Origin: Phyllobacterium brassicacearum | GTDB lineage: Bacteria; Pseudomonadota; Alphaproteobacteria; Rhizobiales; Rhizobiaceae | DNA: 64,000 bases | NCBI RefSeq assembly: GCF_003010955.1 | Contig: NZ_PGGO01000003.1 | Span: 1-64,000 of the forward strand | Direction of reading: 5' to 3' | Shown here: piece after piece, positions 48,318 to 57,677 of the stretch | Layout of the letters: every line of letters begins with the position of its first letter | How positions within the stretch are numbered: the first letter of the stretch is position 1 | Program-made: the position numbers and the translations under genes | Notes under the pieces: generated by a model | What the model saw: only the letters and a program-made list of their open reading frames with translations | Told to the model about the DNA's origin: nothing | Database searches by the model: none

Positions 48318-48734
48318 TCAGTCGTCGCGATAAACTTTCTCGCGCCGTTCGTGACGTTCCTGAGCTTCGATTGACAATGTCGCGATGGGACGCGCGTCCA
48401 AACGCTTGAGGCTGATCGGATCGCCCGTCTCTTCACAGAACCCATAAGTCCCGTCATCGATACGTTGCAACGCAGCATCAATCTTGGAGATCAGCTTGCG
48501 CTGGCGGTCACGAGCGCGCAACTCGATAGCGCGGTCGGTTTCAGAAGATGCGCGATCTGCGATATCCGGCAGGTTCGCGTTTTCCTGCTGCAGGATTTCA
48601 AGCGTTTCACGCGCTTCCCGCAGAATGTCGTTTTTCCAGTTGATCAGTTTTTCACGAAAATAGGATTTCTGCCGATCACTCATGAAGGGCTCGTCATCCG
48701 TGGGCTTATAGTCAAGATCGATAAGTTCATTCAT
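48318..48734 (-). CDS. dksA: RNA polymerase-binding protein DksA, single-cysteine type
   Basis: A 138-residue DksA that works with ppGpp at the RNA polymerase secondary channel. The coiled coil has the tip motif with Asp57 and Asp60 (DIADRAS), which act at the active site. The zinc-finger region reads GFCEETGDPISLKRLDARPI then ATLSIEAQERHE: of the four zinc cysteines only Cys100 remains, with Thr103, Ser121 and Ala124 in place of the others. This low-cysteine form is common in rhizobia. The ATG at 48734 gives the usual MNELIDLDYKP start. Confidence 0.93.
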   Translation of the reverse strand: MNELIDLDYKPTDDEPFMSDRQKSYFREKLINWKNDILREARETLEILQQENANLPDIADRASSETDRAIELRARDRQRKLISKIDAALQRIDDGTYGFCEETGDPISLKRLDARPIATLSIEAQERHERREKVYRDD

Positions 48735-49117
48735 CTTTGAATCACCCTGCACCTTATGAGACGCGAGGAGGCCTATATAGGTCGTGTCAAAGGGCCACAC
48801 AACTACAAAAAGACATGTAAATCAAAGAAAGAGACCCCCGGAATTTGCTCAAATTAATGGCAAATCCTGCAACATTTCCCGATTTTCTGAACCGAAAGAT
48901 GAGGAATCGCGGCCAATTTTTGGTGTTTTGTAGTTCCAATGCACTACTACCAGTTGTAGCTGCCTCGCAAAAACGCACCCCGCACAGAATTTTCGCAAGG
49001 AGGTTTTGCACAATAATTTGATTATTGTCACAGACGCCGCAGAGATTTATCGACTATTTGTGTCTTTTCATGAAGCATGACACCTTATCTAGGAACCGGA
49101 CTCAGTGGAGTTGACAG
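48735..49117. other. Divergent region between dksA and sixA-like gene
   Basis: About 380 bases without a supported gene. The stretch 48790-49090 is AT-rich and contains the promoters for both flanking genes. No operator or small RNA could be identified with confidence. Confidence 0.4.
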
Positions 49118-49633
49118 ATGAGCCAGGTCTATTTGCTCCGCCATGCTAAAGCAGTCTGGCCTTCTCCTGGCCAAAAGGACTTCGACCGGACGCTGGATAC
49201 GGCCGGCATCGAAGCCGCCAGGATTCTCGGACAGGAACTGAGGCGATCTGGTCTAAAACCGGAGATCGTCGTTTGCTCAACCGCGATACGGGCGCGCCAG
49301 ACCCTCGAATATCTCGAACTTGAGCCTCCGTTCGTTCTCGACCAGTCCGAGAAGCTCTTTTCGGGCGGCCCCGACGCCTATCTCATGGCGATACGCATGG
49401 CCGGACTCGAGCATGAAACGGCAAATTCCGTCATGCTGGTCGGCCACAATCCCATGATGGAGGAACTGGCCATCGCTCTCGCCGGGCGTGGCCAACCACC
49501 ATCACACCCCGACTTCGAATCCGGATTCCCGACGGCGGGACTTGCCGTCATCCGATTTGACGCCCCGCTTGCCGAGGTCCGCCCGGGCACAGGTGAGTTG
49601 CAGGCGTTCTTCACTCCGTCCGCACATCATTGA
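49118..49633 (+). CDS. Histidine phosphatase family protein (SixA type)
   Basis: A 171-residue SixA-like phosphatase. The catalytic RHA motif is in VYLLRHAKAVWPSPGQKDFD, the second part is CSTAIRARQTLEYL, and the second catalytic histidine is in VMLVGHNPMMEELAIAL. SixA removes phosphate from HPt-domain histidines in E. coli, so action on phosphorelay proteins is possible, but small-molecule substrates cannot be excluded. It is separated from ycjX by a repeat-like inverted sequence. Confidence 0.85.
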   Translation: MSQVYLLRHAKAVWPSPGQKDFDRTLDTAGIEAARILGQELRRSGLKPEIVVCSTAIRARQTLEYLELEPPFVLDQSEKLFSGGPDAYLMAIRMAGLEHETANSVMLVGHNPMMEELAIALAGRGQPPSHPDFESGFPTAGLAVIRFDAPLAEVRPGTGELQAFFTPSAHH

Positions 49634-49703
49634 CAAGCCAATTACTTGCCATCGTGACACGAGCCCCCCAAATGGGCTGAGCCAATGAATTATTGCCACA
49701 GGA

Positions 49704-49987
49704 CGGCAGAGCCTCGGGAGATGATATTGATGCGTTCTGCCGTAGTGAATTTGGTTCAAGGTCAGGGGTTTGGCGAGGTCGATGTGTTTGCATCGGACGA
49801 AGCCAAAGCCCGAAGAATTTGGGCCAAATTCACCCGGCCCTTCGGGTTTCCGGCTGGCGGACACCCACTTTGTCAGGTAGCGTCGTCCGATGGAACCACA
49901 TCGGCCTCGCCACCTTCCGCGTGGATTGTCTCGCCATCCGAGAAACAGAACCGCACCAATATCATCGCCCGAGGCTCTAGATTGGGA
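49704..49987. repeat. Long imperfect inverted repeat before ycjX
   Basis: The left arm (about 49705-49805) and the reverse complement of the right arm (about 49885-49990) share GAGCCTCGGGAGATGATATT (right arm: one change) and GGCGAGGTCGATGTGTTTGC (right arm: three changes), then CATCGGACGA. The centre (49810-49852) holds smaller hairpins such as GAATTTGGGCCAAATTC. The sequence resembles a dispersed rhizobial palindromic repeat that is often mistaken for coding sequence. It occupies the sixA-ycjX gap. Confidence 0.65.
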
Positions 49988-51460
49988 ACACTGACGACAC
50001 TCACCGACGAAGCGAAAATCGCACTCGACACCCTGGCAGACAGGACAAGTGCACTGGTTTCTCCCTCGCTGCGGCTCGGCGTTACCGGTCTCTCCCGCGC
50101 CGGAAAAACAGTTTTCATCACGGCATTCGTGCACAACCTCATTCATGGCGGTCGACTTCCCATGTTCGAGGCGCAAAAATCCGGGCGCATTGCCCGCGCC
50201 TATCTTGAAGAGCAGCCAGACGATGCAGTCCCGCGCTTCCAGTACGAAGACCATTTGAAAGCGCTGATCGATGAACGTGTCTGGCCGGATTCTACCCGGG
50301 CCATTTCCGAGCTGCGCCTGACGATCGAATACGAATCCGCTTCGTTGTGGAACCGCATGTTTTCTGGCGGCAAGCTTTCGGTCGATATTGTCGATTATCC
50401 CGGCGAGTGGCTGCTCGACCTGCCACTGCTCGGCAAATCCTATTCGGAGTTTTCCAAGGATTCGTTCGAACTGGCGCAACTCGCAAGCCACCGAGACGTT
50501 GCGGTGGACTGGCGACAGGTAGCGGAAAGTGCCGATGCGGATGCACCTGCCGACGAGATGACTGCACAGCGGCTGGCCAGGAGCTTCACCGACTACCTCA
50601 AGGCCGGCAAGGCCGACGAGCGTGCGCTGTCGACACTGCCGCCTGGCCGGTTCCTGATGCCCGGTGACCTGGAAGGCTCGCCTGCGCTGACCTTTGCCCC
50701 ATTGCCGGGCCTTGGGACAGGCAGGCCCAATCCTGGCAAGAGTCGGCCCGGCTCGCTCGCCGCGATGATGGAACGGCGTTACGAGGCTTACAAGACCCAT
50801 GTGGTGAAACCGTTCTTCCGCGAACATATCGCCCGGCTCGACCGGCAGATCGTCCTCGTCGATGCCATGCAGGCGATGAACGCCGGGCCCGCAGCCGTTG
50901 CCGATCTTGAACGGGCCCTGACTGAGATTCTTTCCTGCTTTCGTCCTGGCAACACCAATTTCCTGACGGGCCTTGTCCAGCGCCGCATCAGCCGCATCCT
51001 TGTCGCCGCCACGAAAGCTGATCATCTCCATCACGAAAGCCACGACAGGTTGCAGGCCATCGTCCGCCGCCTGGTCGATCGAGCCATTGGCCGCGCCGAT
51101 TTTTCCGGCGCAAGCGTCGATGTACTGGCAATGGCCGCCGTCCGCACCACCCGAGAGGCGACGGTTACCCAGAGCAAAGAGACACTACCCGTCATCGTCG
51201 GAACGCCGCTCAAGGGCGAAACAATCAATGGCGAGAGGTTCGACGGCAGGACCGAAACCGCCATATTTCCCGGTGACTTACCGGAGAAACCGGATTCAAT
51301 CTTTGAACAGGCGGAATCGGTGTCTGAGGATCCGGCAATCCGCTTTGTCCGCTTCCGGCCGCCCCGGCTGGAGAAGACGGCCGAGGGTTTCACGCTGTCG
51401 CTGCCGCATATAAGGCTCGATCGTGCGCTACAATTCCTCATTGGAGATCGCCTCGCATGA
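49982..51460 (+). CDS. ycjX: YcjX-family GTPase-like protein
   Basis: A 492-residue protein of the YcjX (DUF463) family, predicted P-loop NTPase. Walker A is G36-L-S-R-A-G-K-T43 (GVTGLSRAGKTVFITAFVHN); later signatures are FSGGKLSVDIVDYPGEWLLD (Walker B/G3-like) and RILVAATKADHLHHESHDRL. A TTG start at 49982, with GAGG seven bases earlier, gives the family length (E. coli about 465). An open frame continues 98 codons upstream to 49685, but that part is the inverted repeat. ycjX is in the phage-shock gene group of E. coli. It overlaps the next gene by ATGA. Confidence 0.85.
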   Translation: MGTLTTLTDEAKIALDTLADRTSALVSPSLRLGVTGLSRAGKTVFITAFVHNLIHGGRLPMFEAQKSGRIARAYLEEQPDDAVPRFQYEDHLKALIDERVWPDSTRAISELRLTIEYESASLWNRMFSGGKLSVDIVDYPGEWLLDLPLLGKSYSEFSKDSFELAQLASHRDVAVDWRQVAESADADAPADEMTAQRLARSFTDYLKAGKADERALSTLPPGRFLMPGDLEGSPALTFAPLPGLGTGRPNPGKSRPGSLAAMMERRYEAYKTHVVKPFFREHIARLDRQIVLVDAMQAMNAGPAAVADLERALTEILSCFRPGNTNFLTGLVQRRISRILVAATKADHLHHESHDRLQAIVRRLVDRAIGRADFSGASVDVLAMAAVRTTREATVTQSKETLPVIVGTPLKGETINGERFDGRTETAIFPGDLPEKPDSIFEQAESVSEDPAIRFVRFRPPRLEKTAEGFTLSLPHIRLDRALQFLIGDRLA

Positions 51461-52527
51461 CGGAACCCCGCAAACCAGCTGCCTTTCGCCTGGAGACGCC
51501 GCAGCCGGCAGCGCATAAAACCGGCAGCGCCTCACCACAATCCCGTCGCCCCGCCGCGATCAAGGACGCCGCCGTCATAACACCGGCGGCAATCGACGTC
51601 TTTGACCTCGACCCGGCCGCAGCCGACGAACTCGACGCGCTGACCCCGCCTCCGGCGCTTGCGCAGAAACGGCGTTTTTCCTTTGCGTCACTGCTAACGG
51701 GCGCGCTTGGCATTCTGCTTTCGCTGGCTTTGGGGCTTTGGGCCGACAACCTCATCCGCACACTGTTCGAACGCGCCCCGTGGCTCGGCTGGCTGGCGCT
51801 GGGCGTCACGATCCTGGCGTTCTTCGCGCTGGTTGCCATTGTCATAAGGGAGGGTCTCGCTTTGCGCCGCCTCGCCTCCGTACAGAATCTGCGCGACGAG
51901 GCGGCCAAGGCGGCGATCACCAATGACGCCCGCACCGCCAAGGTGGCCGTCGGCAAACTCGTCGCCATCGCTGAAACGCTGCCCGCTACTGCCAAAGGCC
52001 GCGCCCTCCTGCATGATCTGCGCGATGATGTGATTGATGGGCGCGATCTGATCCGACTCAGCGAGACCGAACTGTTGCGTCCGCTTGACCGCCAGGCGCG
52101 TGACATGATTCTGGCCGCTTCAAAACGCGTATCCATCGTGACCGCCGTCAGTCCGCGTGCACTGGTGGACATCGGCTACGTGGTGTTTGAATCTGCGCGT
52201 CTCATCCGGCGGCTTTCCGAGCTCTATGGCGGCAGGCCGGGAACGCTCGGCTTTCTGAGATTGACCCGCAATGTCATCGCGCACCTTGCCGTCACCGGAA
52301 CCGTGGCCATGGGCGACAGCATCATCCAGCAGCTGGTCGGCCACGGCCTTGCCGCGAAATTGTCAGCGCGGCTCGGTGAAGGCGTTATCAATGGGCTGAT
52401 GACGGCGCGCATCGGAATTTCCGCGATGGATATGGTGCGCCCATTCCCGTTCGACGCGGAAAAACGCCCGGGGATCGGCGATTTCATCGGAGATCTGGGG
52501 CGCATAGGAGGCGTCAAAAAGGAATGA
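51457..52527 (+). CDS. TIGR01620 / YcjF-like membrane protein (DUF697)
   Basis: A 356-residue inner-membrane protein. A polar N-terminus of ~70 residues is followed by two transmembrane segments (about 76-96 and 110-130) and a C-terminal DUF697-type domain (TAVSPRALVDIGYVVFESAR, RLIRRLSELYGGRPGTLGFL, GRLGEGVINGLMTARIG-like end). It is the constant partner of YcjX, and here the start overlaps the ycjX stop. The pair probably acts in envelope stress, as ycjX-ycjF do in E. coli, though the function is not established. Confidence 0.88.
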   Translation: MTEPRKPAAFRLETPQPAAHKTGSASPQSRRPAAIKDAAVITPAAIDVFDLDPAAADELDALTPPPALAQKRRFSFASLLTGALGILLSLALGLWADNLIRTLFERAPWLGWLALGVTILAFFALVAIVIREGLALRRLASVQNLRDEAAKAAITNDARTAKVAVGKLVAIAETLPATAKGRALLHDLRDDVIDGRDLIRLSETELLRPLDRQARDMILAASKRVSIVTAVSPRALVDIGYVVFESARLIRRLSELYGGRPGTLGFLRLTRNVIAHLAVTGTVAMGDSIIQQLVGHGLAAKLSARLGEGVINGLMTARIGISAMDMVRPFPFDAEKRPGIGDFIGDLGRIGGVKKE

Positions 52528-52662
52528 ATCGCTTTTAGTTGGTCTCGCGGGGTTGCAATTTCATCCAGAGCAAGTTTTGTGTCACTGACAACTATCCGTT
52601 AACCATTCCGAACGATGATTGCCCTACGTGCCCATTCCAATGATTTGTGTTGAGTCCTGTCG

Positions 52663-53199
52663 ATGAAAAGAAGCGCAGCAGCCGCTACCCTCTCCCTGTT
52701 CGCATGCGCGCTTTTTGCGTTGCCGGCGCACGCCAAGGACAAGGACGCGGAATTTTTCCAGACAATCGAGGGCCAATGGGTTGGCCCGGGTGAGATCGTT
52801 GCCGGCAAGTACAAGGGCACCAAATTCACCTGTACGCTCGATGGCACGACGCCCGCAGAGAAGGCCGGCATGACACTGGATGGCAGCTGCCGCGTCGGTA
52901 TCTTCAACCAACCGATGAAGGCGACGGTCGTCCGCGCAGGCAACAGCTACAAGGGCAGCTTCCTTGACGGCTCCGCCGGCAAGGGCCTCGACATTACCGG
53001 GGGCAATGTTTCAGGCGACCGGGTCGTCCTTGCCATCAGCCGCAAGCAACTCAGCGGTGCGATGCAGGCAAAATTCACCGGCGCGAACAGCATGAACGTC
53101 ACGATTTCCGTACGTCTCGAGGATCAAATGATCCCCGTCGTCGGCATGTCGTTGAAGAGGGTCGATGCAACCGCCGTCGGCAGCATCGCGAAAAATTAG
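52663..53199 (+). CDS. Secreted protein of unknown function
   Basis: A 178-residue protein with a Sec signal peptide (AAAATLSLFACALFALPAHA-KD) and a mature domain of repeated beta-strand-like segments (IEGQWVGPGEIVAGKYKGTK, VRAGNSYKGSFLDGSAGKGL, SVRLEDQMIPVVGMSLKRV). One short disulfide is possible (Cys at FTCTLDG and GSCRVG). It looks like a lipocalin- or YceI-like beta-barrel, but I cannot assign a family. It is followed by a terminator that lies inside the opposite folK gene. Confidence 0.7.
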   Translation: MKRSAAAATLSLFACALFALPAHAKDKDAEFFQTIEGQWVGPGEIVAGKYKGTKFTCTLDGTTPAEKAGMTLDGSCRVGIFNQPMKATVVRAGNSYKGSFLDGSAGKGLDITGGNVSGDRVVLAISRKQLSGAMQAKFTGANSMNVTISVRLEDQMIPVVGMSLKRVDATAVGSIAKN

Positions 53200-53201
53200 T
53201 C

Positions 53202-53711
53202 TTATGGAGTTTGACGCCACCAGCCCGCATCACTTCGGGCTTTTTCTATGCCGCTCCTGTCGCAGAGCCTCGACCATTCAGCAACCGACCTGCCGCTGAC
53301 GGCCAGTTGCGGCGCTATATCGGAAAGCGGGACCATGACGAAAGCCCGTTCGGTCATGCGCGGATGCGGCAGCACCAATGTCGGACTCCCAAACGTTTCT
53401 TCGCCCTCATAGGCAAGGACATCGATGTCGATGATACGTGGGCCCCAACGCTCGATGCGCTGACGCTTCATGCGTTTTTCGATGTCAAGACAGGTGGCAA
53501 GCAGGGCTTCCGGTGCGAGCAAAGTTTCGACCTCGGCGCAGGCATTGTGAAACCAGGCCTGATCGGTCTTGCCCCAAGGTGGGGTCTTGTACACAGCCGA
53601 CACGGCCCGAACACGCGTATCACTCCGTCTGTGCAAGGCACGGAGAGCCTTCCCCATCGAAGCCACCGGATCGCCAACGTTGCCGCCGAGCCCAAGCCAT
53701 GCCTTGTGCAT
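53202..53711 (-). CDS. folK: 6-hydroxymethyl-7,8-dihydropterin pyrophosphokinase
   Basis: A 169-residue HPPK that transfers pyrophosphate from ATP to the pterin in folate synthesis. Signatures are LGLGGNVGDPVASMGKALRA at the N-terminus, VSAVYKTPPWGKTDQAWFHN and the metal site RWGPRIIDIDVLAYEGEE. The ATG at 53711 was chosen; a TTG at 53723 overlapping the folP stop is possible. It follows folP directly with no folB between. Its last codons overlap a terminator of the converging gene. Confidence 0.93.
   Translation of the reverse strand: MHKAWLGLGGNVGDPVASMGKALRALHRRSDTRVRAVSAVYKTPPWGKTDQAWFHNACAEVETLLAPEALLATCLDIEKRMKRQRIERWGPRIIDIDVLAYEGEETFGSPTLVLPHPRMTERAFVMVPLSDIAPQLAVSGRSVAEWSRLCDRSGIEKARSDAGWWRQTP
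53222..53245 (+). terminator. Rho-independent terminator inside antisense folK
   Basis: AGCCCG (53222-53227) pairs with CGGGCT (53236-53241), followed by TTTTC. It lies 22 bases after the plus-strand gene ends and within the last codons of folK on the other strand. Confidence 0.7.
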
Positions 53712-53719
53712 CAAAGCGC

Positions 53720-54559
53720 TCAACTGCGCTGCCTGCGTGCGTTCAGGACGGCATCCGCCAGGGCGAGTGCGCTGCGGTTCATTGCGACATCGTGCACCCG
53801 GAAAATATCCGCCCCGGCCAGCCTCAAAATCGCCGACGAAGCTGATGTCGCAACATCCCGCTGCTCAGCTTCGCCGCCCGACGTCGCGCCAAGGAACCGT
53901 TTGCGGGACGTGCCAACGAGGAAGGGGTAGCCAAACGCCGAAAGCTCGGCGAACCGATCCATCAGCGAAATATTCTCTGCCGTGTCCTTGGCAAAGCCGA
54001 AGCCAGGATCAAGTACAATCTGATCGCGAGAGACGCCGGCAAGCTTGGCGATTTCCAGCGAACGATTGAGAAATGCGAATTGATCGACGATCACATCCGG
54101 ATCGCGTTCACGTTCACGGCCAGTATGCATGATGACAAGGCCCGCACCGGTCTCCACGGCAAGACCGGCAATGGCCGGTTCGCGCTGTACACCCCAGACG
54201 TCGTTGACGATGTGGGCCCCTGCTGCCACCGCAAGGCGGGCTGTCTCCTCGCGGTACGTATCGACGGAGATGATGATATCGGTCTCTTTCACCAGCGCTT
54301 CGATCACCGGCAGAACGCGGGATTGCTCGACGGCCGGTTCGACCCGTGTCGCGCCGGGACGGGTCGACTCGCCACCGACATCGATGATCGATGCACCTTC
54401 CGCGATCATTTGCCGTGCACCTGCCAACGCATGATCGAGCGAGTAATGTACTCCACCATCTGAAAAGGAGTCAGGCGTGACATTGAGCACGCCCATGATG
54501 AGCGCCCGATCCCCCAAAGTCAGAGACCGGCCATGTGCCAGCTTCCATTCCCGTTGCAT
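53720..54559 (-). CDS. folP: Dihydropteroate synthase
   Basis: A 279-residue TIM-barrel enzyme that joins p-aminobenzoate to the pterin pyrophosphate and is the sulfonamide target. Family signatures are IMGVLNVTPDSFSDGG, IIDVGGESTRPGATRV and QIVLDPGFGFAKDTAENISL, then FPFLVGTSRKRFLG-like GYPFLVGTSRKRFLGATSGG. No change at the known resistance loop can be judged by eye. It leads a two-gene folate operon with folK. Confidence 0.95.
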   Translation of the reverse strand: MQREWKLAHGRSLTLGDRALIMGVLNVTPDSFSDGGVHYSLDHALAGARQMIAEGASIIDVGGESTRPGATRVEPAVEQSRVLPVIEALVKETDIIISVDTYREETARLAVAAGAHIVNDVWGVQREPAIAGLAVETGAGLVIMHTGRERERDPDVIVDQFAFLNRSLEIAKLAGVSRDQIVLDPGFGFAKDTAENISLMDRFAELSAFGYPFLVGTSRKRFLGATSGGEAEQRDVATSASSAILRLAGADIFRVHDVAMNRSALALADAVLNARRQRS

Positions 54560-54688
54560 TGGAGCGCTCCTCGATCTTCGAAATTTGCAGTCCTGTTTTT
54601 TATCAGTTCGCGCGCGACGTCAATTCATCCGCAATGTTTTTGACGATAGTGTCAGGATCAGGCAGACTTGGCTGAAAGGAAAATTCAT

Positions 54689-56337
<1,649 letters not shown>

Positions 56338-56562
56338 TCATGCCAGAACGTTCTGCATGCCGTGCAGAGAATAAAGGGATAATGGCTGGTACATCAGAGC
56401 ATCACACAACGCTCAAAGGACGCACGGGCTGAACAGCGCGTAAACACTGCACTCGACAAGGTCAAGAGAATGCAGGTCGCCGGTGCTGCAAAAGCTTCAG
56501 TATAGCGGTTTTTCTAATCGGTGGATGAGAAAAAATCAGGCGAGATCCTTAGGATCGGGACC

Positions 56563-56883
56563 CTAGGCCTGCCGCTCTGGAACATGTACGATCAGGCCAT
56601 CCAGATCGTCCGAGACGCGAATCTGGCAGGACAGCCGCGAGTTCGGGCGAACATCATAGGCAAAATCCAGCATGTCCTCTTCCATCGCTTCCGGATCGCC
56701 GGCCACGGAGGTCCAATCTTCGTCGACATAGACATGGCATGTGGCGCACGCACAAGCACCACCACACTCAGCATCGATGCCCGGCACGGCATTGCGGATA
56801 GCATTTTCCATCACGGTCGAGCCGTTTTCTGCGTTCGCCTCAATACGCGCGCCATCGAAAGTGACAAACGTGATCTTTGCCAT
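56563..56883 (-). CDS. 2Fe-2S ferredoxin, adrenodoxin type
   Basis: A 106-residue ferredoxin. Cluster ligands are Cys40, Cys46 and Cys49 ([20 protein letters not shown]) and Cys86 ([14 protein letters not shown]); Cys44 is extra. The acidic stretch [20 protein letters not shown] is the adrenodoxin-type interaction helix. In rhizobia such ferredoxins serve iron-sulfur assembly and cytochrome P450s; the nearby FNR could reduce it. The start at 56883 gives the normal [15 protein letters not shown] beginning; the ribosome site is weak. Confidence 0.93.
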   Translation of the reverse strand: MAKITFVTFDGARIEANAENGSTVMENAIRNAVPGIDAECGGACACATCHVYVDEDWTSVAGDPEAMEEDMLDFAYDVRPNSRLSCQIRVSDDLDGLIVHVPERQA

Positions 56884-57000
56884 AAAAAATGCCCCAAGCA
56901 GGAAAGTTAACGCTGACATAGGGATTTGGACAGGGAAGTCAATTGTCATCCCTGACGCATCCGTTACCGTCCAAGCTGCATTCCGGCAGGAAGCAGGCCG

Positions 57001-57375
57001 TTACCGCGTGATGGCCGCAATATAATCCCGCGTATCGTCGATGACCGGGCGCAGGTCCTTGATCTTTCTCAAGTCGGACGGCGCCTGCTCGACCGCCTCA
57101 GCCATCTCTGCAACGCGAAACGCGCCGATAGCGCGCGCAGAACCTTTCAGTGACTTGGCAAGGCGCACGCGATCGTCCGGATTGGCATGGGCCAGACGAT
57201 CGACGATGCCACAGATTTGGCGGGAGAACAGGTTGAGGATTTCGATTTCGAGGGCTCTATTGCCAAACGTCTCACGCGTCAGATGAACGAGATCGATTGG
57301 CCGGTTGCGGGAGGGCGTCGATTTTTCGCCTCCAGGTAGTGCGAAGGCCATCGAGACTTGTTGTGGCAATGCCAT
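57001..57375 (-). CDS. HPt-like domain protein lacking the phospho-histidine
   Basis: A 124-residue helical protein. Residues ~28-120 follow the HPt fold (IDLVHLTRETFGNRALEIEI, LNLFSRQICGIVDRLAHANP, RLAKSLKGSARAIGAFRVAE). In the active-site helix the canonical AHxLKGSA reads AKSLKGSA, so Lys74 takes the place of the phosphorylated histidine. It therefore probably binds partners without accepting phosphate. It is divergent from the giant growth-pole-ring-like gene, 302 bases apart. Confidence 0.8.
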   Translation of the reverse strand: MALPQQVSMAFALPGGEKSTPSRNRPIDLVHLTRETFGNRALEIEILNLFSRQICGIVDRLAHANPDDRVRLAKSLKGSARAIGAFRVAEMAEAVEQAPSDLRKIKDLRPVIDDTRDYIAAITR

Positions 57376-57677
57376 GGTATGCTCCTGAACGCTTTTACAA
57401 ATGAACTAACGAATTTATTCAAATGCCGCTGATTCAAGGTTAAAGCGAGGCAAGCAGGGTGCAAAAACGGGTACTTATGGTGAACGATCGGTAAATTTTG
57501 ATGTTGAGGTGAAATTTCGTTCGACCTCAAAAAATTAACCTTGTGTTTAAACTTTTAAGCATTTCCCGAATCCATTGTTTCTTTCCAAGCCATGTGCCAG
57601 TACGATACACTAGCGGCGTAAAGAGTATGGTGCGGTGGGCTTCACATGTGGTCACCGCCCAATATTGTGAGGTAAAC

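Noticed and set aside
49685-49981. N-terminal extension of YcjX by 98 residues
   Set aside because: The extension is the translated inverted repeat; family length and the GAGG before TTG 49982 favour the shorter protein.
49502-51043. 513-codon minus-strand frame opposite ycjX
   Set aside because: Shadow of ycjX plus the inverted repeat; no domain is visible.
57535-57558. TTAA-type sites before the giant gene, possible CtrA box
   Set aside because: Spacings are eight and four bases, not the seven required by TTAA-N7-TTAA, so a CtrA site is not claimed.
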